Source: Notolepis coatsorum (lineage: Eukaryota; Chordata; Actinopteri; Aulopiformes; Paralepididae). From it: DNA of 64,000 nt. The position numbers and the translations under genes were made by a program. Below the pieces are notes generated by a model. That model was not told where the DNA came from. It saw only the letters and a list, made by a program, of their open reading frames with translations, and did no database searches. Positions 12,101-23,790 of this stretch are shown one piece after another. The stretch lies in contig OZ020585.1 of NCBI GenBank assembly GCA_963971535.1, positions 23,872,236 to 23,936,235 on the forward strand. Direction: 5' to 3'. Every line of letters begins with the position of its first letter. The first letter of the stretch is position 1.

Positions 12101-15100
12101 ATCCACAATCTATAGCTCAACATGAAAATATTCGCAATTAACACATTGGACGCCAGAGGTCGCTGTAGGCGTATGACCGTTTGTGCCAGCGCTGTAATGA
12201 AATGGGGGTAGATCCCGATGTTTGTAGTGCTAAAACTATATAAAATATTATAGCTATGGATCTAATAACAACGTCGATTGTCAGTGAGTTTCTTCTGGTC
12301 AACATGCAAAAAACATAATTTTTTCATCCATACATTTCCATTTTATATATTATATATTTATATTTTTAATATGAGTATAGTTTTAGAGTGATTCTGTGTA
12401 ATCCCGGGAAACAACGCGAAACAGCGTTTTACTGCATTTAATTATAAATCGTGCCATTTCTCGCCTGGATCAATAATCAATCTGAAATCAATGCTAGATT
12501 ATCGGTATTATGTTTCCTCATGCGTGCACGAAAGGGTGGGGGGGGGGGTTGTTTTTCTATGCTTCGATCGCCACCAATGGCATACATTACACAGTACATT
12601 ACAGACACACGCTGCAATCCTGGGGAAAAACTTATCGGATCAACGCAAGATTGATAACATATAGTCCTTACCTTGTCTATGATGTACTGCAAAAAGAATA
12701 ATCCAATTATCTGATCGCCATTCCTAATACTGATTGCGATCGTGTATCCAACGTTATCCAGCATTGCACATGAACGGGGGGGCGGGGACCCTCGTCGATG
12801 CCATCCCTATAAGCGCTTGTCTTTTCGGAATGTTTAGACCCCGCCCACACGCCGCAGCTCGGCCCAGAAAACAAACCACATAGTTTCAAATGGAGTGCAA
12901 TAGCGGCCGCAAGGCGTTAGGCGGCGGTATCGGACCGTTTCGGTCTCAGAAAGAGTGCCACACATTGCCACAGCACAGCAGGATGAATTATGGAATGGAA
13001 ATAGCTAATAAAAGAAATAACAATCCAATAACGTGTATATTCATTGTTGGCAGAATTCGATTGGCGGGCTATAACGAGTACACTCGTCTTTGGTGGGGAA
13101 TGTGTTAATCGTAAAGGTAGCAAAATAACAACGTTTATCACATCGCAGCGACAACCAGAACCTGCAGATTCCTCCTGAGCAACGTCAGAAGGATCCGCCC
13201 CTTCCTGACAAAAGAAGCCACCCAACTCCTCGTCCAATCAACAGTCATCTCCCGCCTCGACTACTGCAACGCACTGCTCGCTGGCCTCCCGGCCACCGCC
13301 ACCAAGCCTCTTCCTATTCTCAGTCCTTGCCCCACAATGGTGGAATGAACTACCCACCCCAGTTAGGACAGCCGAATCCCGTCCAATCTTTCGCCGTCGA
13401 CTAAAGACGCACTTCTTCAACCGTTATCTGAAATAATGAAAAAAATAAAAAATAAATAAAAAAAACTTACCCTAACTAACCTTACTGTCATGCACTTGTC
13501 CTAATAAACTAACCTACACTGTAACACGCAACACTTTGATGAACATTGTTACTCAGCTGATAGAGTTGTACCCTTGCTGATGACTTGTCGTACAGAACTT
13601 GTAAGTCGCTTTGGATAAAAGCGTCAGCTAAATGACTAAATGTAAAATGTAAATGTTATGTTTTCGTTCACTGAGACTACACTCACTTTGGCGCTGCTGA
13701 CTGATGTCACCACAGCGTAGACTCCTGGCTTTAGTCGCAGACCTAGGATCAGATTTCCCTTACATTCCATAAGCTTAACAATTCGTAGAATGGGAAAATA
13801 ACTGACCCTGAATCTGTGGCTAGTATCTGTTTCACCCAACACTAGTGCTCCGGTGATCATAACCATTTATCTCTAAAGCTAACCACTATTTTTAAAAGCC
13901 ACAACCACGTTACCATATTTAGTGTGGGTGACCTGGCGAAGCCAGGTTGCCACCCACACTATAGTAATCTATATTTATCAATAATATATTTATTATTCTT
14001 TCTTTATTCCACCGATCTTGCAAACACTACTCTTGCCAGAGCGTTCGCGCCCAACAGCGCTATTCAAACTCGGAAAGTTTCACCGCACTGTTTGGCTACG
14101 AATCGACTTTAAACAGGAAAATTTCGGTCACATTGGAAATGCATTGCAAGTTAGAGTGCGGCAGCTGAAATAATCTTTTTTCCACTACCTTGGGTAAATT
14201 GCGAGAGTGATTGTGACGTAGAAAAAAAAACACATCAAAACGATGACACGGCTGTCTGTTCGCTCACAAACGAAAAATAAATGGAATTGGACATTTCTAT
14301 CTCAACTGATGACCATTTGTTTGAAGGTTCTCCTCCCCATAGACCCCAATGTAATCTCACTCTAGGAATACAATGATTTTTTAGCTTTTTTCCCCTTCTG
14401 TTCCGATCGCCACCGGGGCCACAATTGTCGAAGGAATGCCACAATATCGCACACAACCCTTCGCCTACTCCTTGAAGTGCTCATGTGCGCTTCACAACGC
14501 TTCATCTCTTATCGTTTTATTTTAATCATCGTGACAATGCAGTCATGCATCTGCCCCCATAGACATGCATTGTATGGAAAGTGCAAGTCATTCGTGATTA
14601 CGTCACCTGTGTGGCTCATGGCTCATGATTGGTTCAGCCTAACAGCTGTGAGGCTCATCTGGCTCAGCTGCCCTGCCAATGACCTCATCGACTTAACCCT
14701 TCATTGCCCCTCTGTGTTGCAGTACTGAATTGCTTGACAGCGCCCTCTGTCTTGCGGGTTGTGTCATTGTACTCAGTAGGGATATCCTCTTTCATTGGTC
14801 GATGTTGACCACCTTTCATTGGTCGATGTTGACCACTCCCCCGATCCTTAGACCACGCCCCCTTAGGCCACACCCTCTCAGTGTATCTCTTGAACCGTTT
14901 GTCGTAGAGACTTGCGGGTTGTTCCATTGTACTCGGTAGGGATATCCTCTTTCATTGGTCGATGTTGACCACTCCCCCTATCCTTAGACCACGCCCCCTT
15001 AGGCCTCACCCCCTCAGTGTATCTCTTGAACCGTTTGTCGTAGAGACTTGCGGATTGTGCCATTGTACTCGGTAGGGATATCCTCTTTCATTGGTCGATG

Positions 15101-18100
15101 TTGACCACTCCCCCGATCATTAGACCACGCCCCTTAGGCCACACCCCCTTAGTCCCGAAAAATTTCAAAAACTCGGAAAAGTCCGAAAACTCTGAAAAAT
15201 CCGAAAACTCGGAAAAATCCGAAAAAGTTCAAAAACACAAAAGTCCGAAAAGTCGGAAAAATCCGAAAACTCGGAAAAATCCAAAAACTCGGAAAAGTCC
15301 GAAAACTCTGAAAAATTCGAAAACTCGGAAAAACCAGAACAATTTCAAAAACTGGTAAAAGTCCGAAAAATTTTAAAAACTCGGAAAAGTCCAAACATTT
15401 TTTTAAACTGAGAAATCCGAAAAATTTCAAAAACTCGGAAAGTATCTTTCATTGGTCGATGTTGACCACTCCCCCAATCCTTAGACCACGCCCCCTTAAG
15501 CCACACCCGTGTATCTCTTGTGTAATAGTGTAATAGTGTGTAATAGTGTAATAGTGTGTAATAGTGTAATAGTGTGTAATAGTGTAATAGTGTAATAGTG
15601 TGTAATAGTGTAATAGTGAGTAATAGTGTGTAATAGTGTAATAGTGTAATAGTGTGTAATAGTGTAATAGTGTAATAGTGTAATATTGTGTAATAGTGTA
15701 ATAGTGTGTAATAGTGTAATAGTGTGTAATAGTGTAATAGTGTGTAAGTGTAATAGTGTGTAACAGTGTAATAGTGTGTAATAGTGTAATAGTGTGTAAT
15801 AGTGTAATAGTGTAATAGTGTGTAATAGTGTGTAATAGTGTAATAGTGTGTAATAGTGTAATAGTGTGCTATGTGACTTGCGGGTTGTGTCATTGCACTC
15901 AGTAGGGATATCCTCTTTCATTGGTCTATGTTGACCACTCCCCTGATCCTTAGGCCGCGCCCCCTTTTTGTATCCTTTGAACCGTTTGTCATAGAGACTC
16001 GCGAGAGACCCTCTCCCATTGGCCGGCGGTGCACAGGCGTCACCCACACTTTCACAATTTCCCCCGCGCGGAATTGTCTAGTTGTATTTATAATTTAAAT
16101 CATATAACGTTATTTCGCTCGATATTAAATCACTGTAAATACTAATGTAAATCATTGTTTCGTTGCACATATTGTGTAAAGTTTATAACATTATTGTTTT
16201 TTACATAACGTTAGTAGTAGTTGTTTCTACTATAGAATAAAGCATAATTTAGATTAAAAAAAAGAAAAAGAAAACAAATGTTCTGTGGATCCACAAAAAC
16301 AATCTCCCATTCATTGTCTATGGAGCAGCTCCAGCCTACATCACACGTTTGATTCTTACTTCTCTGGTTTCTGGCTTTAGGAGAGAGTAGCTCATGTTCA
16401 CAAATATTGATTGAACTTTCTTAGGCCATAGAAATAACATTGGCATTCTTCATTTGAGTGGTGATCCCCTTTAAGTACTTTCTATAGTTTTGAATGTCTA
16501 TATCATTTCCTGCTGCTAACACTAGATACTTTGCTCACCTGAGGGACCATGTAGAGACCCAGGAATCTGGCCACAGCGATCGACACCTCAGAGAAACGTG
16601 CCCCAATGATGGCCTTCACTAATGGCTGTTCTGTAAGGTCACATTGGATGGACAGGGTATCATTGGTGGCTAACAGATGTGCAGCGCTCTGGATGGCCTT
16701 GCTGGCATCTGAGCATGTGTCACAGATGACATAGCCAAGACGAACTCCTGGCAGAAAGCCAGAATCATTGATTGTATCAATAGTGTGGATAACAGCCATG
16801 GTCCGCACAAATGAGATCAAATTGAAACTGGATAGAAAAACAAATAATCAATCACTGAAAAAAACATGCATTTGAATTTACTGAAAATTGGAGCATTGAT
16901 ATACTGGGTGTTCAGCAAGGTTTTCTGCATACACATTATTTGATCTTTGGTCACAATTAATGGGCAACTTGGTTTGGGAGGAGCTGCCACCCCCACATGG
17001 AACAATGTATGCTGATTATTAGTATTGTTATTTTTATTCTCTCAGCCAATGACAAAGCAGAATCACAATCAAACCAATATTATTCCTCTAATATATAGAC
17101 TAAAGGCTCTTGTGACGATGCAATCAGTCGTTTTCTTTTACTTATTCAGTGACTGGTTCAGAACTGTTAGTACTACAGTGAAATAAAGCCATGTCATCAT
17201 CGTCATCGTCAGTGGAGCAAATATCACAGATTAATGCCTGGTTATCTGGTTTTAATTAAGCTGTTTGATATCACAGGAATAACATATGGGAATTTGGTAA
17301 GACTGTAACTTGATACAGCCAGTAAATTATAATGGCTAAGTATCACTGAACTAATGAGGAACCAGCTTCTATGTTAACAAATCGTTAACTAAATTCTGAA
17401 TGTTAACTGTCAGATAAATACTGTACGGTCCTATTTCTTCCTATGCATTGTAACATAGTTCCTCATTAGTTCATAGCTCCTTAATCATTATTTGTGCATT
17501 ATCCTCTTTAATATAGGAATAAGATAGACTGCCAAATAGATGAGTCTACTGGTATGTATTATGCATTGCAAAACGTGTTATTGTTATTTTGTTCTTGCAT
17601 GGCTTGAAATGTCATTCCTATTGCATGAGCTCATGAATCATTGCATAAACATGGGTTATATATCATGTAGCTCCGCTCTGCGTCATACTGTAATACTCTT
17701 CCATATCAGTATTAGCACTGAATACATTTTCACATGCACCTTTACACACCTCATCTGCCTGGCCACACCCCCATCCGCTCCTCTACATAAGCAGGGGTGT
17801 GGCCATACTAACAGCTCCTTCTTTGTTTTCACCACGGCAAGTGTCCGTATACACCACTTTGAGACTAATGAAATATTGAAGAAGAGCTGCGTTGACATTG
17901 TTTCTTGTTTTTTCTCTCTCTCACCAATTTAAGAGAAAAAGCTAAGTTATAATGTCTTCTTCGGGGGGTTCGAGCGCTCGCAACGTCACCCTTCACCAGC
18001 TGTTCTCCATTGCCGCCTCCGCCGTGTGTCGTGGGGCTGTGCTGACTCCGCGGTCGTGGCAGTCAGACGCACCCGAGCGGCGTCCGGTGGAGAGTTTGCC

Positions 18101-20612
18101 TCTCCAAGGAGCTGTTGAGCCAAGGCCGTCTCCTGTGAGATGGCCTAGTTCCAGCTCTGGTTCCCCCGCCGGGGGGGGGGTGCGGCCGATAGGCTGACGG
18201 CTCCTCTGGTAGCGGAGGATCTGAGACGCAAGCTCTTCGCCTCTCTGCCATCTCACAGCCTTCTCTGCCTCGGCCGAGGTTTTTTTTGTGGAGGCTGCGA
18301 CATGGTGCACAGCATGCCAGCATACGCCCCTTCCGCCGGGGTGCTGTTTTCAGCAGACCCCTTTGGCGCCTGTCTAGTCCGCAGTGCTCCAGGCTCAGGT
18401 CGAGTGGCCTGTTGCCTGGATTGAGGGATCGACCTCTTTTGGGGGTTGTCTCCCCGGTGTGCTGCCTGGTCCCGCTGTGGGTGTAGCTTCTTGAGTGCTT
18501 CGGGGCGGCGTGCTGTAGGGGGGAAGGGCCTGCTCTTGGATGGGCCCTGTCCGAATACGCTGGCGATGTGGGGGGTGGTGTCACTAGTGACCGCCTGGTG
18601 GCGTCTCGATGCTGCAGCGTCGTTGGCCTCTCCAGGCCCCCTTTTCCGGGGGGGGGGTCCAGTCCCTTCCTGGGTCTGGGTCCTCGTTCTTGCTCCGCTG
18701 CTACGGCCTTGCCATGGGGTTGGGCTTTTGCTCTTGACCCTGTGATGTTAGGGGTTGTAACGGGGGTTTTGTTCCTTTCCGTTTGTTCCCTAGTGGCATG
18801 TGGGTTGCGCGTTTGTGTAGTCGTGGGTAAGTCCCACGGTCTGCTCACCCTGTGCGTTTGAGTTGCTAATCTCCTCTTCGCACAGTCGGATCCGATACCC
18901 TCCCGTCCTCCATTAGGGGGGTCCGGGGGCTCGGGTCCTCCCCGGGTCTGATGGTTGTGGGGGACCTCAGCGGGTACATTTGTCGAGCTCTCGCTCTGCT
19001 TAGCTCCTGTATTACAGTATGACGCAGAGCGGAGCTACACGATATATAATGTACGGTTATGTCTATAACCATAGTTATATGAGTGTAGTGACACTCTGCG
19101 TCGGACTCACTGAGGACCCCGTGGTCTTACCTTTGTGGTGAAAGACTTGGGAAGGAGCTGTTAGTATGGCCACACCCCTGCTTATGTAGAGGAGCGGATG
19201 GGGGTGTGGCCAGGCAGATGGTGTGTAAAGGTGCATGTGAACATTTATTCAGTGCTAATACTGATATGGAAGAGTATTACAGTATGACGCAGAGCGTCAC
19301 TACACTCATATAACTATGGTTATAGACATAACCGTACGTTACATATATGCCTAGAGTCCTAGAGTTAGTGTAGTCTGGCATTAACTTCTCTATTGTAGTA
19401 GAGAATGTTAAAACTTAAAAGCTACTCCAGGAAACAAGGGCTTGATTGAACCTCTAAGGAGACAGGTTTAACCTAACTATTGATCAGTGTTTTGGGTCAA
19501 TGGAGAAGAATGACTACATGGTTAGCACAGGGGTGTTAAACCTGTTTTAGGTTATGGGCCCCATGGAATCCAATTCCAACTCACACCACTATCATATGGC
19601 AGCAGTCTCACAATACCACACACTCAAGTCCCAACGCTCTCAAGTCCCAACACTCTCAGGTGCCAGGTAGTTTTCAGCAATGCATGTGAATCATAAATAA
19701 TAATTAGTGACAACATATAACCAAAACACAAATTATAAAATTTTATTGGACAAAAGACAATAAGTCTGGCTTAGCTACACACTACCAATAGCCTAGATCG
19801 ATATCAAGTAATGTGATAAAATTATCACTCAATTGGCCTATTTTTATAAATTCAGTTTGGCAAAACTACTGGTAGTACAATATTGCATAATAACGCCTAA
19901 TAAGAAAATATAAATTAGAAAGTTGCAGGGGCGTGGCAAGATTCTTGCAGAGGATCATACAAATATATATATTTATATCTCTATCTTAGGTCAGGATTAT
20001 ATGTCCGGTCTCCAGTGGAGTTAAGGTTAGGGTTAAGGTAAGGTTTAAGTTTGTCAAGGATTGTGTTTGGTCATACTTCCTATGGAGTATTTAACGATTT
20101 AAATGTTTTAATTAATTCATGAATTAATTTAATTGAATGAGATAAGATTTTAATTGCTCATTGAAGTAGATGTATTAAAGGCTTTCTTGACTAATGAAGA
20201 GAGCCTTGGACCCCTTTTTTGGGGGAAAAGGGCTTTTCAATGCAATTAACATACATTGTAAAATCATGATTTAGCATCAATATTGGTAGCTAAAATAATC
20301 TAAATGCAGACTAGACCAGAAATAACAAAACAAACTTAAAACTGTGGTCATGACAGTCACTCGGAAGAATGCACTGTGTAGAAAAATGCATTTAGTATGA
20401 ACTTCAAGCACTTACTCTGTACAGTTGAATCTCTCTGGTTGAATTCGTTCGTGCAGGGTCTCCACCTTAGAATGGCAGGGGCTTAGCACTCCGATAATAA
20501 TGTCTCCAGCACTCCTTGCCCCACAAATGGACTCGGAATAATTATCGCAGCACAAGCCCGAGGCCCAAAGGCCAGTCAAAATCAGAGCACACCAATTCAC
20601 CCAAGGGAACAT
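9154..20612 (-). CDS. gprc6a: Family C GPCR, GPRC6A / goldfish 5.24-like amino-acid receptor (complete, six exons)
   Basis: CDS exons on the minus strand: 20612-20416, 16827-16539, 11785-10925, 10817-10605, 10515-10398, 10295-9154. All borders are GT/AG, phases agree, and the sum is 2820 nt (939 aa). The start at 20612 was chosen because it opens a signal peptide (MFPWVNWCALILTGLW); the frame upstream has no ATG. Exons 1-4 form the Venus-flytrap domain, with GDIIIGVLSPCHSKVE, GYVICDTCSDASKA, STTSSAEPLDDK and WNWVGVVSGDDDYGRA. Exon 5 and the start of exon 6 form the nine-cysteine domain (all nine Cys present). Exon 6 carries seven membrane segments from about residue 592 and a Ser-rich tail of about 100 residues, longer than in most OlfC/V2R receptors. 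The residue pattern is closest to GPRC6A and the goldfish 5.24 odorant receptor, which sense basic L-amino acids and signal through Gq. OlfCa-type olfactory use versus broad GPRC6A expression cannot be decided here. Introns 1 and 2 are inflated by transposons. Confidence 0.9.
12456..13108 (-). repeat. Dispersed repeat with exon-like open segment (paralogous to 23780-24700)
   Basis: In receptor intron 2. The reverse complement aligns with 23780-24700 over several blocks: TTATTTCTTTTATTAGC, the tattgcactcc area, and GGCGATCAGATAATTGGATT. Both copies have a short open segment reading NGDQIIGLF, then about ten residues ending in K, immediately followed by GTAAG. This could be an old exon carried by a mobile element or chance. 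No family was recognised. Confidence 0.45.
13147..13652 (+). mobile_element. L2-type LINE, 3' end with internal deletion
   Basis: Translation gives the end of an L2 reverse transcriptase: LLSNVRRIRPFLTKEATQLL and VISRLDYCNALLAGLPA, then after a deletion SVLAPQWWNELPTPVRTAES and FRRRLKTHFFNRYL followed by a stop. The 3' UTR ends with the diagnostic GTCGCTTTGGATAAAAGCGT and CTAAATGACTAAATGTAAA. The element lies in receptor intron 2 on the opposite strand to the gene. Confidence 0.85.
15153..15442 (+). repeat. Minisatellite of GAAAA/TCGGAAAA words
   Basis: About 290 bp of a degenerate ~17-18 bp word of the type TCCGAAAACTCGGAAAAA. The GAAAA strand is purine-rich throughout. Open frames here are artefacts of the repeat. 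Confidence 0.85.
15520..15868 (+). repeat. (TGTAATAG)n-type simple array
   Basis: About 350 bp of alternating GTGTAATA and GTGTGTAATA words. Long open frames on both strands are composed only of this word and are not genes. Confidence 0.9.
16828..17651. other. Receptor intron 1, left part: nothing recognised
   Basis: AT-rich intronic sequence between the exon 2 acceptor and the DIRS-like element. No repeat family or open frame with resemblance was seen. Confidence 0.4.
17652..19345 (+). mobile_element. Internally deleted DIRS-like retrotransposon with ITRs and internal complementary region
   Basis: Inverted terminal repeats of about 140 bp: 17680-17822 (GCGTCATACTGTAATACTC to ACTAACAGCTCCTTC) and 19152-19291 in reverse. 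Next to the right ITR, at 19009-19103, is a composite block. Its first half is the reverse complement of the left outer end (17652-17690, GTAGCTCCGCTCTGCGTC). Its second half is the reverse complement of the right outer end (19286-19340, CTCATATAACTATGGTTATA). This is the internal complementary region expected of DIRS1-type elements. The interior is GC-rich with a gag-like start at 17952 (MSSSGGSSARNVTLHQLFS) but lacks reverse transcriptase and tyrosine recombinase. It lies in receptor intron 1. Confidence 0.7.
19346..20415. other. Receptor intron 1, right part: nothing recognised
   Basis: About 1 kb of AT-rich intron with no identified repeat. A run of short near-repeats (CAAGTCCCAACGCTCTCA, CAAGTCCCAACACTCTCA) lies near 19625. 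Confidence 0.4.
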
Positions 20613-20622
20613 GATGCACAAT

Positions 20623-20994
20623 AGAGAGGGATAGAGAGCCTATAGGAGGAAATTGTGAACCCGCCGGCTCAACTGTCTCGCTTTTATAGACTGCTTCTCT
20701 CTGCCACGCCCCTCAACCTGTGCGTGCAAACTAGGAACTCAGTTTGATGGTAGTAATGTGACACACACACACATGGAATGTGGTGTTTTCCTTCCAAATA
20801 ATCCCTTAGTGATACAGGTTAGATGAGTGAGTTGATTTACTATGGCCAACTCTGTGGGAGAGCAGAATGGGAGCCATTTTATAACAAGCAGATTATTAAA
20901 CTCCATGAAAGGATGAAGATGAATAGCAATAGCTTGTCTTATAAGGACTGCTACCTTATCGTTCCATTGAGCTGTAATTGACACAAGGATTCAA
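20623..20994 (-). promoter_or_regulatory. Promoter and 5' UTR region of the family C receptor
   Basis: On the minus strand a consensus TATA box, TATAAAA (20688-20682), sits 70 bp before the ATG. Transcription should therefore start near 20655. A GC/CACC-type box, GGGGCGTGGC (20712-20703), lies just upstream. A (CA)n run sits near 20762. This exact 372-bp block is duplicated in inverted orientation at 25682-26053. Confidence 0.75.
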
Positions 20995-21559
20995 CATCCC
21001 CGATGACATCACTGGTGGCCATATTCAATAACTCATGCACTCTTAATAACTGTCAAACTAAATTAATGTGTGCAAAACGGTTTAGAGTTTTTGGACGTGT
21101 GTGAGATTGTTTTTTGGTGAATTGTCAGGCCTGCATTGGATGTGCACTGGGATGAAAGAAGGGCAAGCGAGGAATAATTATAATTATAATTAATTATAAT
21201 AATTTAATAAAAATGTATAATACTTATTAAAAACAGTGTAGGCCTAAAGGGGCTGGGCAACAGGAGGAATAGTGCAACTATAAAAGAAGGAAAGGTCACC
21301 AGGTCAGAATACCAGCGTTCTATGCTCTGCTTGGTGCCAGTTCTATTGAAGCCTAATGTATGTAATGTATCTAATGTCACACGTTAGCTACTAACAAATC
21401 GCCGACTGACATCCGAGGTAACAACTTGTTTAAATGTTATGAACGTAGAGATGACAATCCCCTTCAACTCAATGTTGGCCGATCTGAACGCTTTCCACAC
21501 TTGGCACCAACGTGCGTTCATGCGCTACAAAGTGACGTGATGACTCTTCCTTCATTTTT

Positions 21560-21985
21560 CTCCCATGCCAATTTAGCCGTGCCAATTCTCCCCTCCCCTG
21601 TCTTGAACGTTGCTCGCATGTGCCCCCCACTGTCCGGTTGTAGGGAGGATAGAAGCCCATCGCATGTCCCCTCCGATACATGTGTGGGCAGCCAGTCGCA
21701 TCTTTTCACCTGCCAGCGCGGACTCTCATTTGGCGAGGAGTAACGTGTAGGAGGCTCACACTGCCCCCGCCATTTCCTGTCTCTGCTGTGCAGGCGCCCA
21801 ACCGACCTGTAGGAGTCGCTGTTTACAACGTCCAGATTACCACCCATCGACTTCCCACCCGCTAACTCTGCCAATTGAGTTAGTATGATGGCCGGCCCGA
21901 GCCGGAGGCAACGCCGACAGCCGGATTCGATACCGGTGTCTCGTGTGTTGGGGACGAGCGCAATGTCCGCTGTGCCGCCCTGACT
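21560..21985 (-). mobile_element. tRNA-derived SINE, family B, minus strand
   Basis: Same body as the 2.4 kb copy, including GTCTTGAACGTTGCTCGCAT and ACCTGCCAGCGCGGACTCTC. The head at the right end reads on the minus strand GGCGGCACAGCGGACATTGC with a diverged B box (GGTATCGAATCC). It lies about 600 bp upstream of the receptor promoter. Confidence 0.7.
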
Positions 21986-23336
21986 CTTCCTTCTTTTATA
22001 GTTTCCTTGATGCTACTCAGGACATATGCTGTGCCGTGACTCTGAAGAGATGGGTTTTAAGTCCGGTTTTGAATGTGTGAATGGTATCAGAGTAATGGGG
22101 GGGAGGCTACACAGTTTGGATGCTCGGGGGGAGGCACGGTTTCCAAGTGTACAAGGGTGTAACAGGAGATGTTGGCAATGTACAGTATATAATCTCAAGC
22201 AAAACTGACATTATTATTTAACCCTCTAAAGCCTACATAGACAAAGGTTTGCCTGGACATAGTGTTATATTTTTGCCATTTCTGAGCTTATTCTTTGAGT
22301 CAGTATCAAGTGTAATAGCGTTTATGATTCAGGGGAACCTACCCTTAATTGCTGGTGCAGTGTAAAGTCACCATCATACATTACCTTTGTGTGAGCATAC
22401 AATATTTGACATAATAAAATAAAGTGCATAGTTTACCAAGGAATTATAGTTTTTTTTTCTCAACGTGGAAAGTTCTATTTAGGTGTTTGGTGCAACTGCA
22501 AATACACCTTTTCCTCAGTGAGTTAGAGCCATTTATATGGATATTGTTCTGGGCGTTTTGAGCAGACAATAGGAAAATATATATATTTTGGTGTTGCCTT
22601 CATATTTGGACCACTATCACCTCTGAGAATAAATATAAAAGTATTATATTCCACTGGAAAATAGATAATCTAATCTGTTGACACATTTTATTAATCACTG
22701 CAAACAAAAGTATGACATAATGAATAAGTAGAAGCACATTCCAAACGTACACACTCCTCACTGCAAACAAACTATAAATAATAAATAATAAATAAATAGT
22801 AAAAACACCAAACTTGCACACTGATCTCTTTACACAACAGGAGCCCTCTTGTCATGCCATTCTATAAAACAGTTTCTATGTGAAACAAGACACAGCACAA
22901 TGTCACAGTGACCTGAGTGACGGCACTTTCATGTTGTTGGCCACAGTTTTTTCATTGTTTGCGTCCTTTTGTGACCATATCGCTTGACCTGTGGCGGCCT
23001 TCTCCTGTGCCTGTAGTGGTGGGGGTGTGGGAAGTGGGGCAGTCTCATCATCTGAGCTGAAAGCAAAAATATATAAAAGGTTTCTTTATTAAGTGTAATG
23101 GGGCGAGCATCGTGTAAAAACACGATGAACCATTACAGGAAGGATGGAGAGGAGATAGTAAAGTACTGCAGTCTATGTTTTTGGGAAATGTCAGTGAAGC
23201 AGAAATCATATCCATTGTATCAAAGTCAAAGAATAAGACATCCATTGACAGTGATGGGAATGATAGATATGATTATAGTGAAAAAGACGATTGATTGTAT
23301 TTTTGTATGATTTCTCTGTCATATTTGTAATCTTTC
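21986..23336. other. Intergenic, nothing recognised
   Basis: About 1.35 kb of AT-rich sequence. A short inverted pair (GCATCGTGTAAAAACACGATG) lies near 23107. No gene or repeat family was recognised. Confidence 0.35.
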
Positions 23337-23790
23337 TTTTCAGACAGGTATTTTTCCAGACAGGATGAAGGTATCAAAAGTAATCCCACTTTTCAAAGTA
23401 GGAGATAAGCACAGCTTCACTAACTATAGACCAGTCTCATTGCTCTCACAGTTTTCGAAAGTGCTTGAAAAACAGTTTTCGCATAAGTTAGATGTTTTTG
23501 TGGAAAAGAACAAACTGCTGAGCGAAAGCCAGTATGGCTTTAGGCAAAACAAGTCAACAGCGACTGCCTTAACTCATTGGACGCCAGATTCAGATTTCAA
23601 TTCTATATGAATTGAAAATGGGGGACCCTGATGGAAACAAGACAAACGTCTTTTTCAGGTTCTGCAATCCCTTAACAATTGTGTGTATTGAGCCGTACTG
23701 TATTGTACCCATTCTGCAATCTGTTAAATAACGTTTTCATTCATTTCATTCATTCATTCATTCATTCAGACCCGATGATAGTCGGGTTAA
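23337..23790 (+). mobile_element. LINE fragment: RT fingers region joined to the 3' tail
   Basis: The open segment MKVSKVIPLFKVGDKHSFTN, then YRPVSLLSQFSKVLEKQF and ESQYGFRQNKSTATALTH, is the conserved finger/palm start of a non-LTR reverse transcriptase. It breaks at 23590 directly into the 3' tail shared by this window's main LINE family (AATTGAAAATGGGGGACCCT, TTAACAATTGTGTGTATTGA) and ends in (ATTC)n. The catalytic part is deleted. Confidence 0.8.

Larger units (their letters stand above)
14740..16010 (+). repeat. ~140-bp tandem units hosting two simple-sequence arrays
   Basis: The unit runs from GACTTGCGGGTTGTGTCATT through CCTCTTTCATTGGTCGATGT and GACCACGCCCCCTTAGGCC to GAACCGTTTGTCGTAGAG. 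Copies start near 14740 (with an internal duplication of the CATTGGTCGATG part), 14908 and 15048. Partial copies lie at 15445-15520 and 15875-16003. The other two arrays in this block break into these units. Confidence 0.8.
13921..16081. mobile_element. Helentron-like non-autonomous element carrying tandem arrays
   Basis: The left terminus begins AGTGTGGGTGAC inside a 40-nt hairpin (13921-13960). The matching inverted GTCACCCACACT (16039-16050) is subterminal on the right, followed by an imperfect palindrome (CAATT...CCGCGCGGAATTG) and CTAG then T. A terminal/subterminal inverted pair, a 3' palindrome, a CTAG end and insertion between T and T match the layout described for Helentrons and their derivatives. 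The flank ACCACGTTACCATATTT recurs without the element at 29580-29607, giving a related empty site. There is no Rep/helicase; the interior is tandem repeats. Confidence 0.5.

Noticed and set aside
15345-16047. Open frames of about 180 codons on the minus strand rich in Tyr-Thr-Leu-His
   Set aside because: They are translations of the TGTAATAG simple array and change reading without loss in every frame.
18063-18848. 261-codon minus-strand Arg/Pro-rich frame
   Set aside because: Antisense of the GC-rich interior of the DIRS-like element; composition is a GC effect.
20613-20621. Upstream start extending the receptor by three codons (MCI)
   Set aside because: That codon is TTG, not ATG; the ATG at 20612 is the first usable start and opens the signal peptide.
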